A DNA stretch of 49,601 nt. Origin: Candidatus Hydrogenedentota bacterium. GTDB lineage: Bacteria > Hydrogenedentota > Hydrogenedentia > Hydrogenedentales > JAGMZX01. The stretch covers positions 1 through 49,601 of the forward strand of contig JAGMZX010000014.1 in the NCBI GenBank assembly GCA_018005585.1, given 5' to 3'. A program made the translations under genes and the position numbers. The stretch's first letter is position 1. Every line of letters starts with the position of its first letter. Positions 30,895-41,648 of this stretch are shown here, one piece after another. A model generated the notes under the pieces. That model did not search any database and was not told the DNA's origin. It worked only from the letters and a program-made list of their open reading frames with translations.

Positions 30895-33800
30895 CGCCGC
30901 GCGAGGCGCTGGCCGCACTGCTGGACCACAACGCGCAGGTGTGGTCGGACGGCGGCGAATTGTGCCTGCGCGCGCCGCAGGGCGCGATGACAGACGCGGT
31001 GCGCGCGGCGGCGCGGGAAGTGAAGGCGGAACTGGCGCGGATGATTGGGCCGGGCCGCAAATACGCACCCGCTTCGCACTCGCAGCAGCGATTGTGGTTC
31101 CTGGAAGCGCTCGAACCGGGCAGCGGCGCTTACACGATGCACGCGTCGTACGTTCTCGAAGGCGATTTCGGCCTCGAGCGCGCGCGCGAGGCGGTTGCGC
31201 GAGTCTCGCGGCGGCATGAGGCGCTGCGGACCCAGTTTGAGCGCGTGGAGAACATCCTGGCGCAGGTGATCGTCGCCGAGGCGCCGCCGCCCGTCATATT
31301 TCACGACTTCTCGGAGCTTGCGGACGAAATCGCGGAAGAGGATGCTCGGCGCGCGGCCGTGGCGCTGGCGCAGGAACCCTTTGATCTGGCGCAGGCGCCG
31401 CTTCTGCGCGTTCTGGTCTGCCGTCTGGCCGCGAAACGGCACGTGCTCGCGTTCATCATGCACCACATCGTGTCCGACGGTTGGTCCGCGCGGCTGTTGA
31501 CTCGCGATTTCCTGGCTTGTTGCGAGGCCGCGCGCGGGGGGACCGAGCCCGCGCTCCCGCCGTTGCCGGTGCAGTTCGCGGATGCGGTGTGCCGCCGCCG
31601 CGCAGCGCTGGCGGACGAACTGGACGCGGACCTTGCGTACTGGCGCGGGAAGCTGTGCGGGCCGCTGCCGGTAGTCGAACTGCCGGGCGACCGGCCCCGG
31701 CCGGCGGCGCAGTCGTTCCGGGGCGGGCGGGAGGCGCGGGTGCTGCCGGAAGCGCTGCGCGCAGCGCTGCAGCAAATGGCGCGGCGCGAAGACGCGACCC
31801 TGTACACCGTCCTGCTAGCGGCGTTTCACGTGTTGCTATACCGGTATTCCGGCGCGCGCGACATTGTCATCGGGTCGCCGGTCGCGGGCCGGACCGAGCC
31901 GGATGTCGAGCACGCGATCGGTTTTTTCGCGAACACGCTGGCGCTGCGCACGCCGGTCGCGGGGGAACAGTCTTTTCGTGCGTATCTCGGGCAAGTGCGC
32001 GAAACCGTGCTGGATGCGCAGTCTCATCAGCAGATGCCGTTTGACAAACTGGTCGAGACCCTGCAGCCTGCGCGGAGCCTCGCTCATTCGCCCGTATTTC
32101 AGGTCGTATTCGCGCTGCAGAACGTGCCGCGCCGCGAATTCGAAATGTCTGACCTGCGCATCACGAAATTCCCCTTCGAGACCGGCCGGACGCGCTTCGA
32201 TCTCAGCCTGACGATCGGCGAACGGGCGCGCGGCTTTGTCGCCACCGTGGAATACAGCCGCGACCTCTTCGACGGCGAGCGCATGGCGCGTCTTCTTGAG
32301 CATTACGAGCATCTGCTGCAAGGCATCGCGGACGCCCCGGACACGCCCATCGCCGCATTGCCGATTCTCAGCCCGGTCGAACTGCGCAATGTGCTTGTCG
32401 CGTGGAACGAGACCGCGGCGTCTTATCCCGAGCGCCTTACTCTGGACGCGATGATCAAGGCGCAATCGGAGCGTACACCCGGCGCCGTGGCCGCGCAAGA
32501 GGAGCGCGATTCGGTTACCTATGCGGGGCTTGAAGCCCGCGCCGAAGCGCTGGCGGAACGGTTGCGCGGGCTGGGCGCGGGACCTGGCAAGTGCGCGGCC
32601 TTGTTGTTGCCGCGCGGAATCGGGATTGTCGCCGCGGTGTACGGCGTACTGAAAAGCGGCGCGGCGTTTGTGCCGATCGACCCCGACGCGCCGCCCGCGC
32701 GCATTGCCTTCTCTCTGCGCGATTGCGCTGCGGTGGCCCTGGTCACGACGCGAGCGCTGCAGGACCGCGCGGAAGCGCCGGCGTGTCCCGTGATCGTGAT
32801 CGAAGACGTTGCCGGCGAGGCAACTTGCGGGTGCCGCGCGGAATGCGACGTTACTCCGTCCGACGCGGCCTATGTGGTCTACACCTCGGGTTCGACGGGT
32901 ACGCCGAAAGGCGTAATAGTCCCGCATCGCGGGGCGGTGAATCTCGCCGTCTGGCAAGGGCGTTATTATGACCTGCAGCCGGGGGATCGCGTGCTGCAAT
33001 TCGCGTCGCCCGCGTTCGACGCGTTTGTGTCTGAATTGACGATGGCGCTGTGCACCGGCGCGGCGCTGGTGGTCCCGGAGCGCGAGACGATTCTCGACCC
33101 GGCGGCATTGGCGCGGTTCCTGGCGGACCAGCGCATCACGCACGCTACCTTTCCGCCCACGATGCTGCGTTTGCTGCCGGAAGTCGCTTTGCCGGACCTG
33201 AAGGCGCTGCTCTCGGCGGGCGAGACGTGCGATCCGGCGCTGGCCGCGCGCTGGGCGGCGCGCGCGCCGTTCTACAACGCCTACGGTCCCACGGAATGCA
33301 GCGTCTGCGCATCCGTGTATCGCTGCACGGGCGCCGAATCGCAACTTGTGCCGATCGGCGCCCCGGTCGCGAATGTGCGCCTCTATGTGCTCGATACGCA
33401 CGGGTGCCCGTCGCCGGTTGGCGTCCCCGGCGAATTATACATCGGCGGCGTCAGCCTGGCCGACGGGTATCTCAACCGGCCTGACCTCACCGCGGCCGCC
33501 TTCGTCGAGATGACGTTGCCGCTCGCGGGCAGGCAGCGGCTCTACCGCACGGGCGACATGGTTCGCCGCCGCGCGGACGGGTTGCTCGAGTATCTGGGCC
33601 GCCGCGACAGCCAGGTCAAGCTGCGCGGTTTCCGCATCGAGCTGGGCGAGATCGAGGCGGCGCTATCTGAACACGCCGGCGTGCGGGCGTGCGCGGCGCA
33701 CCTGCGCGCCGTCGAGTCGGGCGGACAAGAGCTGGTTGCCTGTTATGTGCCCGCGGACGGGCCTCTGGAACCGGCGGCCGTGCACGCGCATATGCGCGCC

Positions 33801-35195
33801 CGTGTGCCGGCGTACATGATTCCAGCTCGATTCGTGGCGCTCGATACGTTGCCGGTCACCGTGAGCGGGAAGATCGACCAGCAGGTAATGCGCGCCGCGG
33901 CCCGGCCGCTTCCGGAGGAACAGACACTCGGCGCATTGCCTGACGAGACGGAAGAACGCCTGTCTCGGGTCTGGCGCGAGGTGCTTCGCCGCGAACACGT
34001 ATCCGCAAGCGAGAACTTCTTCGAGGCCGGGGGGCATTCGTTGCTCATCTTCCTGCTCCTCGACGGCATTCAGAAGGCGTTTGGGGTGACACTACCCGTT
34101 TCCGCCGTGTTCGAGCACCCGACGCTGCCGGCGCTCGCCGCGCGGGTACGCGAGGCCTTGACCGGTGACCGCGCCGCGCCTGCAGGGGATGCGGCATACG
34201 CAGACACGATCATCCCGCTGCGCACGGGCGGCGCGCGGCCGCCGCTCTTTTTCGCCGCGCCGGCGAGCGGGCTGGTCTATCCCTATTACAACCTTACGCT
34301 GGTCCTCGGACCAGACCAGCCCGTGTTCGGGCTGCAGGACCCGCGCCTCGCCCGGCCGTGTCCCGGCATTCGCGGCGTGGGAGCCTTGGCGGCTCATCAT
34401 GTGGCGGCGGTCCGCGCTGTCCAGCCCAATGGCCCTTACTATCTTGCCGGCTGGTCCTATGGCGGGCTTGTGGTGTACGAAGCTGCGCGGCAACTGGCCA
34501 TGGCGGGCGAAACCGTCGCGCTGCTCGCCATCTTCGATTGCCCCGCGCCGCGGACGGCGCGTCAGCGCGGTTCGCGCTGGCGGCGTGTGCTGACCCGTTC
34601 CTGGCGGGTGCTGCCTGCCGCCGTACGCCTGGGCTGGTGGATCGTTCCCTTTGCCCGCGACGGGCTATACCTGATCGCGGCGGCGGTGCGGCGCGAAGTC
34701 GCGGCCCGGTACGAGCGCGGCACTACCCGCCGTTATGTGCGCTGGTTTGTCGCGGACAGGTACCATCGCGTCATGCGCCGGCACGCCGGGGTAGCCCGCG
34801 CCCTTGACCGCAACCAGCAACTGGCGCTCATCGACATGCCCGCCATACGGCGGATGTTCCTCACTTTTGGCCTCAACCTGCGGGAACACCGCCGGTATCG
34901 CGCGCAACCGTATCCGGGTGTCGTCACGTTTTTCCGTGCTACGAAGGGCATCAGCCCGGCCGGCCGCAGCTCGCGGACCGGAGACTGGGAGCGCTACGCG
35001 CAAGGCGGCGTACAGGTCGTTTCGGTTGAGGGCAGCCATACGAGCATCTTCATTCCGCCCGACGTCTTCCGGCTTGCGGAACAGTTCCGCGTCTGCCTTG
35101 TTGAGGCGCAAGAACGCGCCTTTGCCACCCGCGAACGCCCCGTGGCGGTCGCCGGGCCGGGCGACGTATCGCAGGCATCCGGTGTTTCAAAATGA
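30891..35195 (+). CDS. One-module NRPS: TubC-like docking, C, A, PCP, thioesterase
   Basis: A 1434-residue synthetase. Residues 1-55 resemble the TubC N-terminal docking domain (LCLRAPQGAMTDAVRAAARE). C domain about 60-490 with H191-H192 and D196-G197 (HHIVSDGW). A domain about 520-1010 (YTSGSTGTPKG at 664-674, NAYGPTE near 796, LYRTGD, VSGKID); by-eye alignment to GrsA gives pocket DASTLAAVCK, closest to Tyr/Phe codes. PCP with S1050 in GGHSL. Type I thioesterase with S1189 (GWSYGG), D1216 and H1383 (EGSHTSIF). It should join the PKS acyl chain to one aromatic amino acid and release it by hydrolysis. No epimerase or methyltransferase domain. The C domain's acyl-donor preference cannot be read without a phylogeny. 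Confidence 0.92.
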
Positions 35196-35202
35196 CCCCT
35201 GT

Positions 35203-35232
35203 TTGCGCGCCTTTGAGCACCGGTGGTATCAT
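35203..35232 (+). promoter_or_regulatory. Candidate promoter for recO-lepA-lepB
   Basis: TTGCGC (35203-35208) and TATCAT (35227-35232) are spaced by 18 bases in the 103-base gap between the NRPS and recO. A separate promoter here would free these housekeeping genes from the biosynthetic operon. Confidence 0.4.
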
Positions 35233-35298
35233 CGTTCTGGTTTGACTCGCCCGAGTTTGCAGTTGCCTGCCCCCCGAGATCGAGAGCCGGAGGTCGCC

Positions 35299-36042
35299 GT
35301 GCCGCAAGAGCGAACGGAAGCGGTGGTGTTGCGTGGGGTCGACTTCAGCGAGTCGAGCCGGATTGTGACGTTCTTAACGCCCGGCCGGGGCCGCATGTCG
35401 TGTCTCGCGAAAGGCGCGCGGCGCAAGAACAGCCCGGTGGCGGCCGCGCTCGACACGTTCAATCGCGTCGAACTGGTGTATTACTGGAAAGACGGGCGCG
35501 GCGTGCAGAACCTGGGCGAGGCGACGCTGCTGGACGCATATTCGGGGCTCAAGAGCAACCTCGAAAAGAGCGCCTACGCCGCGTTCGCGCTGGAGTTTGC
35601 CGCCAAGGCAGCGCATGAGAACGACCCGTCGCAGGGTCTGTACGCAGCCTTGACCGGCGGTCTGGCGTCCATGGCTGCGTGGCCGGGCGACGCGCGGACC
35701 CACGTGTGCTGGCAGGTACTGCGGCTCCTGCGCGAAGCCGGGTTTGAGCCTGTGCTCGACCGATGCGTGCGGACCGGCGCGCTTGTGTCCGAGACGCCGG
35801 GCTTTGCGTACGAAGGCGGCGTGGTAGCGCCGGGCTGCCATGCGGACCGGCGCCTGTCGCGCGAAACGTATGCCGCGCTGCGCGCGCTGGCCGCGGCGCG
35901 CGGCGTGTGCCCGGAAATCCGCGCGCCGGCCGATGCATTTATCGTGCTGCGCCAATATGCGGCGCGGCAGTTGGAGGCGGAATTCCGCAGCGTGCGGGTG
36001 ATAGAAGAAATGTTCGGAAACGGCAGGTCTGAATGCCCTTGA
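35299..36042 (+). CDS. recO: DNA repair protein RecO
   Basis: A 247-residue protein, the normal RecO length, started at GTG 35299 with GGAGG six bases upstream; a longer frame reaches into the NRPS but lacks a ribosome site. The OB-fold N-terminus is typical ([59 protein letters not shown]). The helical middle and C-terminus follow. RecO loads RecA with RecR and RecF in recombinational repair. The zinc finger seen in many RecO proteins is only half present ([16 protein letters not shown]), leaving two of four cysteines. Its end overlaps lepA by ten bases, so translation is coupled. Confidence 0.88.
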   Translation: MPQERTEAVVLRGVDFSESSRIVTFLTPGRGRMSCLAKGARRKNSPVAAALDTFNRVELVYYWKDGRGVQNLGEATLLDAYSGLKSNLEKSAYAAFALEFAAKAAHENDPSQGLYAALTGGLASMAAWPGDARTHVCWQVLRLLREAGFEPVLDRCVRTGALVSETPGFAYEGGVVAPGCHADRRLSRETYAALRALAAARGVCPEIRAPADAFIVLRQYAARQLEAEFRSVRVIEEMFGNGRSECP

Positions 36043-37862
36043 ATATGCCGACACCCCAGGAGCGCATACGCAACTTTTGCATTATTGCGCATATCGACCA
36101 CGGGAAATCGACGCTGGCGGACCGCCTGCTCGAATTCACGGGCACGGTCGAACGGCGCAATTTGAAAGAACAGACGCTCGACACGATGGACATCGAGCGC
36201 GAGCGCGGCATCACGATCAAGGCGGTGACCGTGCGCATGACCTACCGCGCGCGAGACGGGCAGGAATATGAACTGCACTTGATCGACACGCCCGGGCACG
36301 TGGACTTTTCGTATGAGGTGTCGCGCAGTCTCGCGGCGTGCGAAGGCGCCTTGCTGCTCGTGGACGCGGCTCAGGGCGTGGAGGCACAGACTCTCGCCAA
36401 CGCGTACAAGGCCATCGACGAAAACCTCGAGATTATCCCGGTCATCAACAAGATCGATTTGCCCAACGCGGACGTGGACGATACCCGCCGCCAGATTGAG
36501 GACGTGCTCGGCCTCGACGCCGAAGAGGCCGTCCTGACCAGCGCCAAGGAAGGCGTCGGCACGGCGGAGATTCTGGAGGCGGTCGTGAAGAAGGTGCCGC
36601 CGCCGTCGGGCCGGCCGGATGCGTCGTTGCGCGCGCTGGTGTTCGATGCGGTGTACAACACATACCGCGGCGTTATCGTGCATATCCGCATCGTGGACGG
36701 ATCCGTGCGTAAAGGGCAGCGCATCCTGTTCATGTCCACGGGGAACCGGTATGAGGTCGACGAGGTGGGCGTGTTCCGTCCGCAGGACACGCCGCACGAG
36801 GCGCTCGGCGCCGGGGAGGTGGGCTACCTCATCTGCAATATCAAGACCCTTGACGACACGAACGTCGGCGACACGATTACGGACGCGCAGGACCCGGCGC
36901 GGGAGCCTTTGCCCGGCTATGAGGAAGTGAAGCCGGTGGTGTTTTGCGGCATGTACCCCGCCGTGGCGAACGACATCGACGAATTGCGCGACGCCCTGGA
37001 AAAACTGCACCTTAACGACTGCTCGTTCGAGTTCAAGGCGGACAGTTCCGACGCGCTGGGCCTGGGGTTCCGGCTCGGGTTCCTGGGCCTGCTGCACATG
37101 GAGATTATCCAGGAGCGGCTCGAACGCGAATTCGATCTGACGCTCGTGACCACCGTGCCGAACGTGGCCTACCAGGTGCGCAAGACCGACGGCGCGCTGC
37201 TCGTGGTCGAAAAAGCCTCGCAAATGCCGTCCGCGGGCGAGATCGAGGTCATTGAGGAGCCGTACATCGAGGCGGACATCATGTGCCCGACCGAGTACGT
37301 AAGCCCGGTGATTGAACTGTGCAAGCGCAAGCGCGGCATTCACGTGCGCGTGGATTACATCGACAGCAAGCGCTGCCTGGTCGTCTATCAGATGCCCCTG
37401 GCCGAGATCGTGCTCGATTTCTACGACAAACTGAAATCGTACACGCGCGGCTATGGCTCCTTTGATTACCGGATCATCGGCTACCGCGCGGGCGACCTGG
37501 TCAAGCTCGATATCGCGCTCAACGGCGAGCCGGTGGACGCGCTTTCGGCCGTCGTGCACCGGGACCAGGCGGAGCGGGTCGGGCGCGCGCTCGCGCAGAA
37601 GCTGCGGCGGCTGATCCCGCGCCAGCAGTTCGAGGTGGCTATCCAGGCGGTTATCGGGCGGCGCATCGTCGTGCGCGAAACGATCAAGCCGGTGCGCAAG
37701 AACGTGACCGCCAAGTGTTACGGCGGCGATATCACCCGCAAGCGCAAATTGCTCGAAAAGCAGAGAGAGGGCAAGAAGCGCATGAAGCAGGTCGGGGCGG
37801 TCGAAGTGCCGCAGGAAGCGTTCATGGCCTTATTGCAGGTGAATGAGGAAGCGGAGCGCTAG
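36033..37862 (+). CDS. lepA: Elongation factor 4 (LepA), ribosomal back-translocase GTPase
   Basis: A 609-residue translational GTPase of full family length. G motifs: [67 protein letters not shown]. The LepA-specific C-terminal domain ends [20 protein letters not shown] with the usual [20 protein letters not shown]. It acts on stalled ribosomes, promoting reverse translocation. The ATG at 36033 lies within the end of recO (AGG six bases upstream); a second ATG at 36045 is an alternative. The lepA-lepB order is widely conserved in bacteria. Confidence 0.96.
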   Translation: MPLNMPTPQERIRNFCIIAHIDHGKSTLADRLLEFTGTVERRNLKEQTLDTMDIERERGITIKAVTVRMTYRARDGQEYELHLIDTPGHVDFSYEVSRSLAACEGALLLVDAAQGVEAQTLANAYKAIDENLEIIPVINKIDLPNADVDDTRRQIEDVLGLDAEEAVLTSAKEGVGTAEILEAVVKKVPPPSGRPDASLRALVFDAVYNTYRGVIVHIRIVDGSVRKGQRILFMSTGNRYEVDEVGVFRPQDTPHEALGAGEVGYLICNIKTLDDTNVGDTITDAQDPAREPLPGYEEVKPVVFCGMYPAVANDIDELRDALEKLHLNDCSFEFKADSSDALGLGFRLGFLGLLHMEIIQERLEREFDLTLVTTVPNVAYQVRKTDGALLVVEKASQMPSAGEIEVIEEPYIEADIMCPTEYVSPVIELCKRKRGIHVRVDYIDSKRCLVVYQMPLAEIVLDFYDKLKSYTRGYGSFDYRIIGYRAGDLVKLDIALNGEPVDALSAVVHRDQAERVGRALAQKLRRLIPRQQFEVAIQAVIGRRIVVRETIKPVRKNVTAKCYGGDITRKRKLLEKQREGKKRMKQVGAVEVPQEAFMALLQVNEEAER

Positions 37863-38746
37863 TGTCCGTCCATCACGAAGACGCCGGAGACCGAAGGCCC
37901 CTTTGGGTGCGCCTGATACAGGCGGTCACGGGCCCGTGGACGCGGCGCAACCTGCTCGGCTGGCTCGCGGTCCTGGGCCTGTTCTTCTTCCTGAAAGGCT
38001 GCGTGATCGACCAGTTCACTGTTCCGACCGGCTCGATGGAGCCGACCATCCACGGCGACCCGAATTTCTTCAAAGGCGACCGCGTGCTCGTGAACAAATG
38101 GCTGTATGGCCTGCGGATTCCCTTCACCACGAAGTGGCTCTGCCACTGGGGCGCGCCCGCGCGCTGGGACATCGTCGTGTTCCGCAATCCGGACCCCGGC
38201 AGCCCGAACCGGTTTCTGGTCAAGCGCGTTGTCGCGCTGCCCGGTGAGCGCGTGGTGCTGCACAATGGCAAGGTCACCATCAACGGCGAGGAAGTCCCGT
38301 TTCCGGAGGATATGCCGGCCGGCGTTTATTACGTGAACAACGTGGATGTACAGGCCATGATCACCCGCTGGGAGGACTCGCTGGAACAACGCGCGTTCCT
38401 GAGCATGGTGATGAGCGAGCACCCGATGCGCTACGGCGTCGAGCTTGCCAGAGGCGTCGCGCCCGCCGATGCGTTCTGTGTCGTGCCAGAGGATTGCTAC
38501 TACGTGCTCGGGGACAACAGCGTCAGCGCGGGCCAATTCAGCATTGACAGCCGCGTTTGGGGCTGGCTTCCGCGCGAGAATATCCTGGGGCGCGCGTTCG
38601 CCGTCTGGTGGCCTTGGGACCGCCGCCGCGATTTCACGGGCTTCTCGCGCACCTGGTGGGGCATGAGCCTGTTTTACGGAATACCGGCGTGCATCGTGGT
38701 TTTCGAAGCAATTCGCCTGACCAGACGGCGCCGCGCGCGCCAATGA
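37862..38746 (+). CDS. lepB: Signal peptidase I (LepB)
   Basis: A 294-residue inner-membrane peptidase. One N-terminal span (LLGWLAVLGLFFFLKGCVID) precedes the catalytic serine motif FTVPTGSMEPT (S58) and the general-base motif FLVKRVVALPGE (K121). A conserved YYVLGDNS segment follows. A second hydrophobic span (WWGMSLFYGIPACIVVFEAI) is at the C-terminus. It removes signal peptides from exported proteins. The GTG start shares one base with the lepA stop (TAGTG). Between the domains there is an insertion of about 60 residues, DVQAMITRWEDSLEQRAFLS and beyond, that probably caps the active site. It has a paralogue 67 bases downstream. Confidence 0.92.
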   Translation: MSVHHEDAGDRRPLWVRLIQAVTGPWTRRNLLGWLAVLGLFFFLKGCVIDQFTVPTGSMEPTIHGDPNFFKGDRVLVNKWLYGLRIPFTTKWLCHWGAPARWDIVVFRNPDPGSPNRFLVKRVVALPGERVVLHNGKVTINGEEVPFPEDMPAGVYYVNNVDVQAMITRWEDSLEQRAFLSMVMSEHPMRYGVELARGVAPADAFCVVPEDCYYVLGDNSVSAGQFSIDSRVWGWLPRENILGRAFAVWWPWDRRRDFTGFSRTWWGMSLFYGIPACIVVFEAIRLTRRRRARQ

Positions 38747-38813
38747 CGGTTGGCGTGGGAAAAGGGGATTTTCACGAGCACAATGCGGTATTCTTTGATG
38801 CTCCTGCATCATA

Positions 38814-40355
38814 ATGAGTCTTCAACCGGATTTACTGCCAAGCAACATGTCAAGAAAACAATCGGACAATTCTCAACAGCCGGGGAATGAGCAGGTGGTC
38901 GTGAGCGGTTGGCTGGTCGGCGGCGTAATCGTGCTGATTGGCGGCGCGCTCTTTTACTTCGGGGGCAAGTATGCCCGAATCAGCGGCTTTGACTGGGTGC
39001 AAATGGGCGGCGTGTTCTTCCTGGCCATCGGCGCCATGGTGATGTTTTCGGGAGACATCACCCGGGCGAGCGCCATCGAGTGGCTGCGAAGCCTGGGCAT
39101 TGCCGTCGGCATCGCCCTGCTCATCCGCTGGCCTATCGCGGAGCCGTTCCGTATTCCTTCCGGGTCGATGCTGCCGACGTTCTACGGCGAGGAAGGGCTT
39201 CTCAAGGGCGATCGCGTGTTCGTGAACAAGTGGGTCTACGGCGTGCGGTACCCCTTCATGAACAAGCGCATCTGGCACGGTCGGCCGCCGGAACGCTGGG
39301 ACATTGTCGTGTTCAAGGCGGTGGAGCCGAACGCGGAACACCCGACGCTGGTGAAGCGGATCGTCGGCATGCCCGGCGAGCGTATCAATATCCACGGCGG
39401 AAGGGTCTTTCGCGTGTTCCGGGAAGGCGAACCGGTTCCCGCCCCGGAAGCCGCGCCCGACCTCGATTTCGTCTCGGCGGAGCACGTCGAGCGGCCGGGC
39501 GCCGCGCCCGAGCTCCACGTGCCCTTGCGCATCCCCGATTTCATGCCGCCGGACCAGGAATACGTCGCGCCGCCGGGCTACATGTCCGGCATGATGTACG
39601 GCATCCGGCCTGAGGACAAGTACGCGCTGATTCCCGAGGGCCACTACCTGCTGCTTGGCGACAACAGCCGGAACAGCCGCGATGGCCGCTACTGGGGCTG
39701 GGTGCCGAATGAGAACATCGTTGGCCGCGTCTCGTGCATCTGGTTTCCGCCCGCGCGCTGGCGTGATTTCACGGGCTTCTCGAAGACCTGGTGGTGGCGT
39801 TCCCTGCTGGCGGTGCTGGGTGTGCTGCTGCTCGTTCGCTTGCTGATTGGCCGTTCCTATGCCGTGCACGCGGACAATGGAAGCGGGGTCGAGCATGTCT
39901 ACGTGGATTTCCTCGGGCTCGGCCTGCGCATTCCGTGCACGCGGTTCTGGGCCGCCTACTGGGGCCGCGTGAGCCGAGGCGACACCGTGGTGTACTGGGC
40001 ACGGCCCGGCGAGAGTGCGGAACCCGTCCTGTTGATTGGCCGTGTTGCCGGTCTGCCGGGCGAGAAAGTCGTCATCGAAAATGGACGGCTGCACATTGAC
40101 GACGTGCCCGTGGCGGCTCCCGCCGCGCTGGCGGAGGCCCGTTACGTCTTGAATAGCCCGGAGGCCAAGTACGGGCGGTCGAAAAGCAAACAGCATTCCG
40201 TCGTGCCCGAAGGCCATTATTTCGTCCTGGCCGACCATGACGAATCTGACCAGCCACTGGACAGCCGCACCGTCGGCTGGGTGCCGCGGCGCGCGCTCGC
40301 GGGCAAGCCCCGCGCGGTGTGGTGGCCGCCGCGCCGCTGGCGGCGCATCCGCTGA
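38814..40355 (+). CDS. Double-domain signal peptidase I; second domain lacks catalytic residues
   Basis: A 513-residue protein. Two to three hydrophobic spans (about 30-105) lead into an intact S26 domain: RIPSGSMLPT with S118, LVKRIVGMPGE with K181, and YLLLGDNSRNSRD. After a further span near 328-345 a second S26-like domain follows (348-513): YVDFLGLGLRIPCTRFWA, GRVSRGDTVVYWARPGE, LLIGRVAGLPGEKVV, HYFVLADHDESD, GWVPRRALAG. Here the Ser motif has been lost (VHADNGSGVE) and the Lys position is G409, so this half cannot cleave. It may bind substrate or a partner. The start has no strong ribosome site; ATG 38847 is an alternative. It follows lepB directly, consistent with gene duplication. Confidence 0.85.
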   Translation: MSLQPDLLPSNMSRKQSDNSQQPGNEQVVVSGWLVGGVIVLIGGALFYFGGKYARISGFDWVQMGGVFFLAIGAMVMFSGDITRASAIEWLRSLGIAVGIALLIRWPIAEPFRIPSGSMLPTFYGEEGLLKGDRVFVNKWVYGVRYPFMNKRIWHGRPPERWDIVVFKAVEPNAEHPTLVKRIVGMPGERINIHGGRVFRVFREGEPVPAPEAAPDLDFVSAEHVERPGAAPELHVPLRIPDFMPPDQEYVAPPGYMSGMMYGIRPEDKYALIPEGHYLLLGDNSRNSRDGRYWGWVPNENIVGRVSCIWFPPARWRDFTGFSKTWWWRSLLAVLGVLLLVRLLIGRSYAVHADNGSGVEHVYVDFLGLGLRIPCTRFWAAYWGRVSRGDTVVYWARPGESAEPVLLIGRVAGLPGEKVVIENGRLHIDDVPVAAPAALAEARYVLNSPEAKYGRSKSKQHSVVPEGHYFVLADHDESDQPLDSRTVGWVPRRALAGKPRAVWWPPRRWRRIR

Positions 40356-40374
40356 GGGCCGTACAATCGTTCTC

Positions 40375-41451
40375 ATGTTCGGCATCTATATCCACATCCC
40401 GTTTTGCCGGACGATCTGCCCCTACTGCGATTTCGTGCGCGAGCGCGCCCCGGGCGCCGTGCCCGAGACCTATGTCGGCGCCTTGTGCCGCGAAATCGCG
40501 CAGTTTGAAGGGCCGCAGGCCGCGAGCAGCGTCTTCCTGGGCGGCGGGACGCCCTCTTTGCTGCGCGGCGAATCGCTCGCGCGGATTCTTGAGGCCCTGA
40601 AGCGCCGGTTCTCGCTCGATGCGCCGGAAATCACCCTCGAGGCGAATCCCGACGACGTGACCGGGGCGCTGGCGCGCGCATGGCGCGATGCAGGGGTGAA
40701 CCGTGTCAGTCTGGGCGTGCAGAGCTTCGACGACGGCGCGCTGCGTTATCTGGGGAGGCGGCACGACGCGCGGCGCGCGCGCGCGGCGTGCGAGACCGTG
40801 GCAGGTTTCTTCGAAAACTGGGGCATGGACCTGATCTTCGGCGCGCGGCCCGTCGAGGCTTGGGGCGATACGTTGCGCGCGTGCGTTGACTTGGGCCCGC
40901 CGCACGTTTCGGTTTATGGCCTCACGTATGAGGCGGGCACGCCCTTCGAGAGGCGCGCCGCGGACGCCGTCGAGCAGGACGAATCGCTCCAACTCTACCA
41001 GGAAGCCGAGGCGGCGCTCGCGGATTACGGTCACTACGAAATCTCGAACTACGCGAAACCCGGCTTTGAAGCACGGCACAACCTCAGGTACTGGCGTAAC
41101 GAAGAATACGCGGGATTCGGTACGGGCGCGTTCTCGTTCGTGAACGGGGTGCGCGCCCGGAACCACGCGGACACGCGCGCTTACATGGCGCGGCCCGGCG
41201 AGAAGAGCGAGGCGCTGCGCCTGACCGCACGCGAAGTGCGCGTCGAAACGGTGATCCAGCATTTCCGCCTGCGCGATGGCTTGCCCAAGCAGTACTATCG
41301 GGACCGTTTCGGCGGGGAGGCGCGCGACGATTTCGGCCCGCCACTGGATGAGTTGATCCAGCGGGGGCTGGTCCGCGAGTTCGAGGGCGCATACCGGCCT
41401 ACCCCCGAAGGCTTCTATCTCAACAACGAGATCGGGCTCGCGCTGGTGTAG
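40375..41451 (+). CDS. hemW: Radical SAM heme chaperone HemW (HemN-like)
   Basis: A 358-residue radical SAM protein; ATG 40375 begins directly with MFGIYIHIPFCRTICPYCDF (C11, C15, C18 ligating the [4Fe-4S] cluster). Typical motifs follow: VFLGGGTPSLL, ITLEANPDDVT, GVNRVSLGVQSFDDGALRYLG, VSVYGLTYEAGTPFERR, YEISNYAKPGFEARHNLRYW and GFGTGAFSF. HemW proteins, often misannotated as coproporphyrinogen oxidase, insert heme into respiratory proteins. The N-terminus lacks the extra region of true HemN. It is close behind the signal peptidase gene (19-base gap) and could be read through from it. Confidence 0.9.
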   Translation: MFGIYIHIPFCRTICPYCDFVRERAPGAVPETYVGALCREIAQFEGPQAASSVFLGGGTPSLLRGESLARILEALKRRFSLDAPEITLEANPDDVTGALARAWRDAGVNRVSLGVQSFDDGALRYLGRRHDARRARAACETVAGFFENWGMDLIFGARPVEAWGDTLRACVDLGPPHVSVYGLTYEAGTPFERRAADAVEQDESLQLYQEAEAALADYGHYEISNYAKPGFEARHNLRYWRNEEYAGFGTGAFSFVNGVRARNHADTRAYMARPGEKSEALRLTAREVRVETVIQHFRLRDGLPKQYYRDRFGGEARDDFGPPLDELIQRGLVREFEGAYRPTPEGFYLNNEIGLALV

Positions 41452-41648
41452 CGGCGCGGTCCGAGAGACGGAAAGGGACGGCAAGGCACTGAGAGACAGG
41501 AGATAGGCGGGCGCAGGAAAACCAACGGGTTCTGGAGGCGCTGCGCTCCCGGCGCGCCTCGAGCAGAGGCATTTCCCTTGATCCCCGCCGCTTGCGCGTC
41601 GCACAATACGCTTCCATCGGATGCTGCCGGGTTGAGGCCGAATGGACT

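Noticed and set aside
35196-35298. RecO beginning inside the NRPS gene at 34804
   Set aside because: The extra 165 codons overlap the NRPS thioesterase in another frame and lack a ribosome site, whereas GTG 35299 has GGAGG at good spacing and gives normal RecO length.
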